Below are positions 6,416 through 13,702 of a DNA stretch of 20,818 bases, one piece after another. Origin of the DNA: DATADF01 sp046263155 (GTDB lineage Bacteria; Actinomycetota; CADDZG01; WHSQ01). The notes beneath the pieces are model-generated. The model was not told the DNA's origin. It searched no databases and saw nothing but the letters and a program-made list of their open reading frames with translations. The stretch is from NCBI GenBank assembly GCA_046263155.1, contig JBHELF010000144.1, positions 1 to 20,818 on the forward strand, read 5' to 3'. Position numbers and translations under genes: made by a program. Positions within the stretch are counted from its first letter, which is position 1. Each line of letters begins with the position of its first letter.

Positions 6416-8074
6416 TTAGCGCTCCTTCATCGGAGGCGGGAGCTTGGCCTGCTTCTCGAACTCCTTCATCATCCGGGTGGGGACACTGGCCACCGGCCAC
6501 GTAAGCATGGCGCTGGCGGGTCTTCCGGCGACGAATTCGTCTCGGTCCCAAGAGAGGAAGGGCAGCGAGAGCGAGCCTTCCGTCACAAGCACTGGGGTCA
6601 TGGAGAAAACCTGCGGCGTATACCAGAGCGAATCGGAGCCGCTAACAAACACTCCGATGCGGTTGCCCCGAGGAATTCTGTAGTCCTGGGGGTAGAGCTC
6701 GAACTCGATCTCCCCCGATCCGGTCGCATACGCGCCGCGGGTCATCAAGCGCGCGCTGCCGCTGGGAGTGACGCTGTAGACGAGCGCGATGAGATTCACC
6801 CTCGGGGAGATCGCCTGGACATTGACTTCTAGCTTCGGGACCCCCGCATAGTGAACGTCGTAGGGCATTGGTTGGGTGAAGGTCCAAGCGCCGACGGATG
6901 GATTGGTTGCGCTGTTGTCCTGGGGATCATCGGTATATCCGCCGTTGCCGAGTGGCAGGGAGTAGTACTTCGCATCCGCAGGAGGCCACTGCTTCTCCAG
7001 TCGCCACTTGCCATCGTTCCCTTGTTGGATGGTCGCGCTCGGATCCTTAGTCACCGGGGCTTTGGAGAGAGGCACACCCTTGACGTAGTAATCGAACCAC
7101 CGCATGGCTTGGTCCATGAACCCGTCACGCCCGACGAAGTTGACCTCATTGCCGCGCACATGGTCGTATTGGCCGAACCACACCTTCTTCGGGCCGCGCA
7201 GCTTTGAGTAGACATCGAGGAAGTTGTCAGGTTTCGTGTTCGCGTCCAACGCTCCGTGCGACCAGAGAGTGGGCACGTCGCTTCTCTGGGCTTGCTCCAC
7301 GATGTCGCGCTCATTCCAGTAGGTGAAGTCGTGCTCCGGATAGAGCGTCAGAGCATGATTTTCCGCGTAGCAATCGGGATTGGTGGCCGTCCCGCCGAGC
7401 GCGTTGACAAATTCGTTTGGGCTGGAGCCCAGGGCAGGAGGAAGCAAGTCGTCGGCTGCGTAGACTGTCGGAGTCAGGTACCAGCCCACGCTGTAATGCA
7501 CTCCATTCATGTAGAACCCGCGATAGGTCTCGAGCAGGGGAGAGTGAATTACCGTCGCGGCAAGACCCTTTGGTTTCAAGGCGAGGGCCATCACCTGAGT
7601 CCAGGCGTCGTAACTCTTGCCCCACATCCCGACTTTGCCGGTCGACCACGGCTGGGAGGCTGCCCACTCCACGGCAGCTTTCGTATCCATCTGTTCACCG
7701 GGCCCCCCAAGGTCACCGCAGCCGCCGCTGCTGCCGAAACCCCGCAGATCGACCTGGACCCAGGTATAGCCCCGCTGCATGATCTTGCCCTCCGTGAAAA
7801 CCTCGGGGAAGCGCATGATGGGACTGGAGTCGGTACCCGAGGTGCCGTAGTAGGGACCGATCGAGAGGATCACCGGCGTCTTGGCTTTTTCCGAGAGGTG
7901 CTCGGGACGGAAGACGTCGGCATGGAGGATCGTTCCGTCCTCGGATTCGAAATACTCCTCGTGCCAGACGGCGCCCTTCGGTATCGGGGCTGCTTGAGCG
8001 GGGGCCGTCGCGCTGATGAGGACGACAAGGATCAGTACCAGAAGCAGCGCGAGGCTGCTTTTCGGCCGGATCAA
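6416..8074 (-). CDS. Secreted CocE/NonD-family (peptidase S15) serine hydrolase, copy 1
   Basis: A 552-residue alpha/beta hydrolase exported by a signal peptide (basic RPK start, hydrophobic residues 8-22, likely cleavage after APAQA near 28). The S15 fold is followed by a C-terminal beta jelly-roll domain (about 370-535). The triad appears complete: Ser154 in GKSYDA, Asp277 in HGALDANTKP and His305 in QYDHVRGNE. Members hydrolyse acyl esters or X-Pro dipeptides; the substrate is unknown, so an X-Pro peptidase name would be overreach. The start is TTG 8074, because no ATG precedes the signal peptide in frame. It lies ten bases after the stop of a close paralogue and is probably cotranscribed with it. 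Confidence 0.88.
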   Translation of the reverse strand: MIRPKSSLALLLVLILVVLISATAPAQAAPIPKGAVWHEEYFESEDGTILHADVFRPEHLSEKAKTPVILSIGPYYGTSGTDSSPIMRFPEVFTEGKIMQRGYTWVQVDLRGFGSSGGCGDLGGPGEQMDTKAAVEWAASQPWSTGKVGMWGKSYDAWTQVMALALKPKGLAATVIHSPLLETYRGFYMNGVHYSVGWYLTPTVYAADDLLPPALGSSPNEFVNALGGTATNPDCYAENHALTLYPEHDFTYWNERDIVEQAQRSDVPTLWSHGALDANTKPDNFLDVYSKLRGPKKVWFGQYDHVRGNEVNFVGRDGFMDQAMRWFDYYVKGVPLSKAPVTKDPSATIQQGNDGKWRLEKQWPPADAKYYSLPLGNGGYTDDPQDNSATNPSVGAWTFTQPMPYDVHYAGVPKLEVNVQAISPRVNLIALVYSVTPSGSARLMTRGAYATGSGEIEFELYPQDYRIPRGNRIGVFVSGSDSLWYTPQVFSMTPVLVTEGSLSLPFLSWDRDEFVAGRPASAMLTWPVASVPTRMMKEFEKQAKLPPPMKER

Positions 8075-8084
8075 AGAGATCGGT

Positions 8085-9767
8085 CTAGCGCTCGCGCATC
8101 GGAGGCGGAAGTTTGGCCTTCTTCTCGCGCTCCTTCATCATCCCCGTGTCCACGGTCGTCACGGGCCAGACCAGCATCGCAGCAGCCGGTTTTCCCGTTA
8201 CGAACTCGTCCCGGTCCCAGGACAAGAATGGCAGCGAGAGCGAGCCCGACGTCACTTGCACGCTCGCCAAACTAAAGACGTTGGGCAGGAACCAAATGCT
8301 GTCGGATCCGCTGATGAAGACGCCTATCCGGTTGCCCTTGGGGACGCGGTAGTCCTGTGGATAGAGCTGAAACTCGATCTCGCCTGAGCCGCTCGCAAAC
8401 GCGCCGCGGGTCATCAATCGGGCGTCGCCGCTAGGACTCACGCTGTAGACCAGCGCCACTAGGTTTACCCGTGGAGAAGACGTCTCGATCTGGACTTTGA
8501 GTTTCGGTGAGCCCGCATAGTGCACGTCGTAGGGCATCGGCTGGGTGAAAGTCCATACGCCGGTTCTCGGGCTAGACGCGGTGTTTTGCATGGGATGATC
8601 CTGGAAAGCCCCTTCTCCCAACGGCAGGGAGTAGTACTTGGCGTCCGCAGGAGGCCACTGCTCCTCGAGCCTCCACTTGCCGTCGTTGCCCTGTTGCACG
8701 GTGACATTGGGATCTTTATGGATCGGTGCCTTTGCCAGCGGCAGGCCTTTCAGGTAGTGATCGAACCAGCGCATCGCTTGATCCATGAACCCGTCTTTGC
8801 CGACGAACTGCACTTCGTTCCCGCGGACGTGGTCGTACTGGCCGAACCAGGCCTTCTTGGGACCCCTGAGCTTGCTGTAAACATCGGGGAAGTTGTTGGG
8901 CTTCGTGTTGGCGTCCAGAAAGCCGAAGGACCATAGCGTCGGAGTCTTCGCCTTAGAGGCTTCCGCGATGATGTCGCGCTCTTCCCAATAGGGAATGTCG
9001 TGTACGGGCACTTTCGTCATCACGAGGTTCTCCACGTAACAGTGAGGGTTCGTCGCTGTGCCCGCGAGTGGATAGAGAAATTCCTCGGGCGTCGAATCCT
9101 GCAGGCTGGGCGGAGCTAGGTCGTAATCCACTGAGTACAACGCGGGGGTGGCGTACCAACCGGCCGCGTAGTGGACGCCGTTCATGAATTGGATCCGATA
9201 GGTCTCGAGAACGGGCGACTGGATGACCGCGGCGGCGAGCCCTTTCGGCTTCTGCGCCAGCGCCATCACTTGGGTCCAGGCGTCGTAGCTTTTGCCCCAC
9301 ATGCCGACCTTGCCCGTCGACCAGGGCTGTGACGCTGCCCACTCGACTGCGGCCTTGACGTCCATCTGCTCCCCCGGACCGCCGTAGTCGGTGCAGCCGC
9401 CGCTCGACCCATAGCCGCGCGAGTCAACCTGCACCCAGGTGTAGCCGCGCTTGAAGATGTCGCCTTCCACCCATAGATCGCTGAAGCGATCGATTGGCCC
9501 CTCGGCGTCCGGATCGTAGGAGAGCAGATCTCCACCCGATCCGAAATAGGGGCCTATAGAGAGAATGACCGGCGTCTTGGCCTTCTCAGACAGATGCGCG
9601 GGCCGCAACACATCCGCGTGCAACATCGTCCCGTCCTCGGAGGGGAAGAAGACCTCGGTCCAGACGGCCCCCTTCGGAACGGGCGCCGCGTGACCGGGCG
9701 CGAACGGAAATACAGTGGCGAGCAAAGTAACTACCGACAGCAGCAGAAGAGAGCGGTTTTTAGTCAT
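8085..9767 (-). CDS. Secreted CocE/NonD-family (peptidase S15) serine hydrolase, copy 2
   Basis: A 560-residue paralogue of the next gene downstream. In the 49 residues starting at the mature N-terminus (AP[VI]PKGAVW) I count 40 identities, and similarity continues through the C-terminal jelly-roll domain. A signal peptide spans residues 1-28 (TKNR, hydrophobic core, cleavage near PGHA). The putative catalytic residues are Ser160 (GKSYDA), Asp285 (GFLDANTKP) and His313 (YDHVRGNE). Copy 2 has about seven extra residues around position 80-95 (SGGDLLSYDPDAEG), the main length difference between copies. I chose ATG 9765-9767 because it begins a proper signal peptide; the frame is open 53 codons further upstream without one. 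It is divergent from the winged-helix regulator. Confidence 0.88.
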   Translation of the reverse strand: MTKNRSLLLLSVVTLLATVFPFAPGHAAPVPKGAVWTEVFFPSEDGTMLHADVLRPAHLSEKAKTPVILSIGPYFGSGGDLLSYDPDAEGPIDRFSDLWVEGDIFKRGYTWVQVDSRGYGSSGGCTDYGGPGEQMDVKAAVEWAASQPWSTGKVGMWGKSYDAWTQVMALAQKPKGLAAAVIQSPVLETYRIQFMNGVHYAAGWYATPALYSVDYDLAPPSLQDSTPEEFLYPLAGTATNPHCYVENLVMTKVPVHDIPYWEERDIIAEASKAKTPTLWSFGFLDANTKPNNFPDVYSKLRGPKKAWFGQYDHVRGNEVQFVGKDGFMDQAMRWFDHYLKGLPLAKAPIHKDPNVTVQQGNDGKWRLEEQWPPADAKYYSLPLGEGAFQDHPMQNTASSPRTGVWTFTQPMPYDVHYAGSPKLKVQIETSSPRVNLVALVYSVSPSGDARLMTRGAFASGSGEIEFQLYPQDYRVPKGNRIGVFISGSDSIWFLPNVFSLASVQVTSGSLSLPFLSWDRDEFVTGKPAAAMLVWPVTTVDTGMMKEREKKAKLPPPMRER

Positions 9768-9854
9768 GCTTCGCTGTTCGGCACCGCTCGGGCAACTCCT
9801 GTGAGAGAGGCGGCGTCTCCAGCGCGGAGTTAAGAGGAAAAGTACTGTTCGCAC

Positions 9855-9883
9855 TTGATAAAAGTCACTATGTCTGTTAGTAA
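9855..9883 (+). promoter_or_regulatory. Probable sigma-70 promoter giving a leaderless transcript
   Basis: TTGATA (9855-9860) and TAGTAA (9878-9883) are separated by exactly 17 bases. Only six bases lie between the -10 and the ATG at 9890, so transcription should begin at or next to the A of the start codon. No Shine-Dalgarno sequence precedes the ATG, which agrees with leaderless translation, common in actinobacteria. Confidence 0.6.
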
Positions 9884-9889
9884 GCACCC

Positions 9890-10318
9890 ATGACGCCCCC
9901 CGAGGACGCCACGACTCGCACCGCAAAGGTTCTGGCCCTCCCGACGCGCCGGGAGCTTCTTGCGTTGCTTCTGTCGTCGGGGCCGAAAACGGTCAAGGAG
10001 ATCGCCGACGCCTTCGGGATCCATCCCAACGTCGCCCGCTCGCACCTGGACCTCATGGTCGAGGCGGGGTTCCTGGCGACGGAGACCCGGCGTCGCGAGA
10101 AGGGCCGGCCCGCGAAGGTGTACTTCACGTGGGAGGGCGAGGCCGGAGCACTGGCGGAGATGGGGGTCGAGGTTTCCGGCCCTGCCCACGGCATGGGCGA
10201 GGGCATCGAGCTGGAGGTACGAGTTCTCGAGCGACAACTGGCCGACGCCGCGCGTCAGCTCGGCCGGATCAAAGAGTTACTTGAGGAAGCAAAGAGAAAG
10301 GGAGGAGCGAGTGGCTGA
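9890..10318 (+). CDS. Winged-helix transcriptional regulator, SufR-like without cysteines
   Basis: A 142-residue DNA-binding protein. Residues 14-75 form an ArsR/SufR-type winged helix (TVKEIADAFGIHPNVARSHL helix-turn-helix, then a GRPAKVY wing end). The C-terminal part (about 105-138) is a heptad-like helix, probably for dimerisation. The domain resembles the DNA-binding half of SufR-type regulators, but the protein contains no cysteine at all, so it cannot hold the Fe-S cluster of SufR. It overlaps the sulfurtransferase start by eight bases and appears leaderless. Inferred: local control of the sulfurtransferase, and perhaps of the divergent hydrolases; the signal is unknown. Confidence 0.82.
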   Translation: MTPPEDATTRTAKVLALPTRRELLALLLSSGPKTVKEIADAFGIHPNVARSHLDLMVEAGFLATETRRREKGRPAKVYFTWEGEAGALAEMGVEVSGPAHGMGEGIELEVRVLERQLADAARQLGRIKELLEEAKRKGGASG

Positions 10319-11150
10319 TTACTTCAATCCCGAGGTGCTGGTCGAGACCGACTGGCTCGAGCACAGCGCCGGCGATCCCTCGATCGCCATCGTGGAGGTC
10401 GACGAGGACGCAACTGCCTACGACAAGGGCCACATCCAGAACGCGGTCTCGCTTAATTGGCGCACCGATCTGCAGGACGAGCGCCGCCGGGACTTCGTGA
10501 CCGCGGACCAACTGGCAAGGCTCTTGGGAAGTAGGGGGATCGGCAACAACCAAACGATCGTGCTCTACGGCGGTAACAACAATTGGTTCGCGGCCTACGC
10601 CTATTGGCTGTTCAAGTACCGGGGAATCGAAAACGTGAAGCTCCTCAATGGGGGCCGAAAGAAGTGGGAGCTCGAGAGCCGGCTGCTCACCCAAGAGGTT
10701 CCCCAGCGCGCGGCCGCCCAGTACACGATCGAGAAAGAGCAGCCCGAACTGCGGATCTTTCGCGATGAGGTCATCGAGCGGGCGAAGTCCGAGGGAGCCT
10801 GGGTTGACGTGCGCTCTCCAGAGGAGTTCCGCGGCGAGCTACTCGCGCCGCCGCACCTGCCACAGGAGCAAGCGCAGGTGCCGGGGCATATTCCGGGGGC
10901 CTCGAACATCACCTGGTCCAAAGCCGTGAACGAAGACGGAACGTTCAAGATTGCGGACGAGCTCGAGCAGCTCTATGCCGAAGAGGGCATCACCAAAGAC
11001 AAGGACGTGGTGACCTATTGCCGCATCGGCGAGCGTTCGTCGCACTCCTGGTTCGTGCTGAAGGAGCTACTCGGTTTTGAGGGCGTCAGGAACTACGACG
11101 GCTCGTGGACCGAGTACGGCAGCCTCGTAGGAGTACCGGTCGAACGGTAG
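10311..11150 (+). CDS. Thiosulfate sulfurtransferase, two-domain rhodanese of CysA2/SseA type
   Basis: A 279-residue protein with tandem rhodanese domains. The C-terminal domain has the active-site loop Cys237-Arg-Ile-Gly-Glu-Arg-Ser-Ser-His (236-245), typical of mycobacterial CysA2-like enzymes. In the N-terminal domain the matching position is LYGGNNNWFAAYAYW (85-99), lacking the cysteine, as usual for the inactive half. The enzyme moves sulfane sulfur from thiosulfate to cyanide or thiol acceptors; its in vivo acceptor is unknown. GTG 10311 follows GGAGGAG (10301-10307), and overlaps the regulator stop. Its TAG abuts directly the stop codon of the convergent GGDEF-EAL gene. The standalone enzyme could supply sulfur for ThiI or a MoaD-like carrier, but that is inference. 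Confidence 0.93.
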   Translation: MADYFNPEVLVETDWLEHSAGDPSIAIVEVDEDATAYDKGHIQNAVSLNWRTDLQDERRRDFVTADQLARLLGSRGIGNNQTIVLYGGNNNWFAAYAYWLFKYRGIENVKLLNGGRKKWELESRLLTQEVPQRAAAQYTIEKEQPELRIFRDEVIERAKSEGAWVDVRSPEEFRGELLAPPHLPQEQAQVPGHIPGASNITWSKAVNEDGTFKIADELEQLYAEEGITKDKDVVTYCRIGERSSHSWFVLKELLGFEGVRNYDGSWTEYGSLVGVPVER

Positions 11151-13322
11151 TTAAGCGGGGATCTTTCCCGCTTCCCTCGTCTTCTCCTCGAGAAGCTCCT
11201 CGATCTGGCCCGGCTGGAGCGGCTTGGCGAAGTAGAAGCCTTGGTAGTGATCGCACTGCAGTGATTGCAAGTGGAGCACTTGCTCGGGCTCCTCGATGCC
11301 TTCGGCGACCGTCTGGAGATTCAGGCTCTGACCGAGCTCGATGATCGCCCGGGTCATCGCCCACTCCGTCGAGCCACCCTCCAGACCGGCCACAAAGGAG
11401 CGGTCGATCTTGAGGATGTTGACCGGCAGGCGCTGCAGGTAGGCGAGCGACGAGTAGCCGGTGCCGAAGTCGTCGATCGCCAGGCGAACGCCGAGCTTCC
11501 GCAGATCGTGAAGCGTCGTCATGGTCTCGTTGGTGTGCGCCATTAGGACGCTCTCGGTGATCTCGAGGACCAGGTACTGCGGGTCGAGCCCGGTCTCGTG
11601 CAGTACCGAGACGACGTCCTGAACCAGGCCGGGATCCTGCAGCTGGCGGGCCGAAAGGTTGACGCTGATGCTGAGCGGCTTCTCCTGCGGGAACCGGTCG
11701 TGCCATTCCTTCGTCTGACGGCACGCCTCGCGTAGCACGCGGCGGCCGATCGTGACGATGAGCCCGGTCTCCTCGGCCAGGGGGATGAAGTCCAGCGGGG
11801 GAACTAGTCCCCGCTCGGGATGCTGCCATCGGACCAAGGCCTCCATGCCCGAGATCGTGCCGGACTGAAGCTCCACGGTCGGCTGGTAGTGAACGACGAA
11901 CTGACGGTCCTGGATTGCCTTGCGTAGCTCGGCCTCGAGATCGATCTTCGCCACGACCGAGGCGTGCATCGAGGGATCAAACATTGCGTAGCGGTTCTTG
12001 CCCTCGGCTTTGGCCGAATACATGGCGACATCGGCGTTTCGCAGAAGATCCTCGGCCGAGACATCGCCGGCGGTGACTGCGATCCCGGCGCTGCACTGGA
12101 CGATGATCTCCTTGCCCCGAACCTGGATGGGGGTCTTCATCGAATCGACGATTCGGCGCGTGACGATCTCGGCATCCTCTTCGTTTCGAATTCCTTCCAG
12201 CAGCACCGCGAACTCGTCCCCTCCAAGGCGCGCCGCCGTGTCCATGTCCCTGAGGCTCTGACGAAGGCGCAGAGCGACCGAGACCAAGAGCGCGTCGCCG
12301 GCCTCGTGGCCCTGGCTGTCGTTGATCCGCTTGAAGTTGTCCAGGTCGAGGAACAGGACGGCAACCGGGGAGGCGGATCTCTTCGCCCGCGTGATCGCCT
12401 GCGCGACACGGTCTTTGAACAGCGCACGGTTCGCGAGGTCGGTCAAGGAGTCGTGGAACGCCTGGTGTGAGAGTTCCTCTTCGAGATGTTTCCGGTCGCT
12501 GATGTCTCGGGTGTTGAGGACAACTCCCTGGACTTCGGGCTCCTTGAGCAGACTGTTCAAAATCGTTTCGGAGTAAAGCCAACGCCCGTCTTTGGTGCGG
12601 ATGCGGGCTTCAAAAGTTGCCGAGCTCGACTCCTTCATGGCTTTGACCATGACTGCGGCCACGTGAGCCTGGTCGTCGGGGTGCACGAGGTTCATGGAAT
12701 CCGAACCGATGAGCTCTTCCAGGCTGAAGCCAAGGATGCGGGTGACCGACGGGCTCTGGTAGACGATTTTTCCGTTTACATCGATCAGTGTCGTCACATC
12801 CGACGAGTGCTTAACGAGCGAGCTGAAACGCGCCTCGCTACGCCGTGCACCCTCACGCTCTTTTTGGTGCAACAGGTTGACGGTCGTAAATGCCTGCGCG
12901 GCTTGGCGCGCAACGGCACGGATGAGGAGCTCGTCCTCAGGGGTAAAAGCTCCACCGTCTGCCTTGGCGAGGCACAGGGCACCCGAGATCTCTCCTTCGC
13001 AGTCAACGGTGGCGGTGATGAAGCTCCCGAGCTCAGGGTGTGATGCGGCCTGGAGGTTGATGCCCTTGGGGAAACGGCCGCCGGCGGCAGGTCGAAGCAA
13101 GGCCTCCACCTGGGATTGGGCGAGCCCGATCTCGGCTGCCGTGCTTACCTCGTCGCCCTCCCAGACAATCGCGCCGCCCTTGGTGGCCCCCGTTACTTTG
13201 CAGGCGACATCAAGGGTTCTCTGGAGGATCTGCTTTTCGTTGTGGTCCGCCCCGATGCCAACGAAGGCGTCGAGGAGGTACTGCATTGACTCAATGTGAG
13301 TCGACAGTGTCTCGGAGGTCAT
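11151..13322 (-). CDS. GAF-PAS-GGDEF-EAL cyclic-di-GMP signalling protein
   Basis: A 723-residue cytoplasmic protein with no membrane segment. Domains in order: GAF (about 10-150), PAS (160-275, with VYQSPSVTRILGF), GGDEF (283-446) and EAL (460-710). The diguanylate cyclase site GGDEF is intact (367-371) and an RxxD inhibitory site (RDMD) stands five residues ahead. The phosphodiesterase domain keeps EAL (494-496), DDFGTGYSSL and AEGIE. Both opposing activities may therefore work, switched by GAF/PAS signals; in other such proteins one domain is often only regulatory. I chose ATG 13320-13322, preceded by AAGGGG, over a TTG nine codons upstream with a poor site. The last stop base is adjacent to the sulfurtransferase stop. 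Confidence 0.92.
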   Translation of the reverse strand: MTSETLSTHIESMQYLLDAFVGIGADHNEKQILQRTLDVACKVTGATKGGAIVWEGDEVSTAAEIGLAQSQVEALLRPAAGGRFPKGINLQAASHPELGSFITATVDCEGEISGALCLAKADGGAFTPEDELLIRAVARQAAQAFTTVNLLHQKEREGARRSEARFSSLVKHSSDVTTLIDVNGKIVYQSPSVTRILGFSLEELIGSDSMNLVHPDDQAHVAAVMVKAMKESSSATFEARIRTKDGRWLYSETILNSLLKEPEVQGVVLNTRDISDRKHLEEELSHQAFHDSLTDLANRALFKDRVAQAITRAKRSASPVAVLFLDLDNFKRINDSQGHEAGDALLVSVALRLRQSLRDMDTAARLGGDEFAVLLEGIRNEEDAEIVTRRIVDSMKTPIQVRGKEIIVQCSAGIAVTAGDVSAEDLLRNADVAMYSAKAEGKNRYAMFDPSMHASVVAKIDLEAELRKAIQDRQFVVHYQPTVELQSGTISGMEALVRWQHPERGLVPPLDFIPLAEETGLIVTIGRRVLREACRQTKEWHDRFPQEKPLSISVNLSARQLQDPGLVQDVVSVLHETGLDPQYLVLEITESVLMAHTNETMTTLHDLRKLGVRLAIDDFGTGYSSLAYLQRLPVNILKIDRSFVAGLEGGSTEWAMTRAIIELGQSLNLQTVAEGIEEPEQVLHLQSLQCDHYQGFYFAKPLQPGQIEELLEEKTREAGKIPA

Positions 13323-13444
13323 GAAGCCCCTTCCCGCGCGATGCTTCAAAAAGGTCTTATTGGTGACTCGCGATTTATCGTCTTTTCAGCCGCGAAACTT
13401 GAGACAAACCGGGCACCGAACCGCGTGAAAGGCTCCCGGCTGGG

Positions 13445-13699
13445 ATGAATGTGACGGTCGTGTGCTTCGGACCCATGCGGGAATACCTGCCGGCCGATTC
13501 CGGCGGCCATCGGGCCGTGGTTCAGATCCGCAATGGGGGCCGCGTCCGAGACGTGGTGATGGCCCTGGGCGCGCCGGAACGCCTCGTCTTTGCAGTGCTT
13601 GTAGACGGAGGAAGAGCGAGCCTCGACTCGGAGGTCCACGAGGGGGCGGAGGTAATCTTGATGCCCCCGTTCACCGGCGGTGCCCTCACAAGGAGTTAG
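13445..13699 (+). CDS. MoaD/ThiS-family ubiquitin-like protein with post-diglycine tail
   Basis: An 84-residue beta-grasp protein. The pattern of two short N-terminal strands (VTVVCFGPMREYL), the VRDVVMALG helix, a VLVDG strand and the C-terminal DSEVHEGAEVILMPPFTGG follows MoaD and ThiS. Such proteins are adenylated at the terminal Gly-Gly and carry sulfur as thiocarboxylate for molybdopterin, thiazole or cysteine synthesis. Here the diglycine (78-79) is followed by five more residues, Ala-Leu-Thr-Arg-Ser, so activation would need proteolysis. The tail codons contain the AAGGAG site (13690-13695) of the downstream dehydrogenase gene, three bases away. No moaE, moeB or thiG lies nearby, so the exact pathway is open. 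The start ATG 13445 has only a weak upstream AAAGG. Confidence 0.82.
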   Translation: MNVTVVCFGPMREYLPADSGGHRAVVQIRNGGRVRDVVMALGAPERLVFAVLVDGGRASLDSEVHEGAEVILMPPFTGGALTRS

Positions 13700-13702
13700 C
13701 CC

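Noticed and set aside
13350..13444. Promoter for the MoaD-like gene
   Set aside because: TTGAGA near 13398 has no acceptable -10 at 16-18 bases, so I do not call it.
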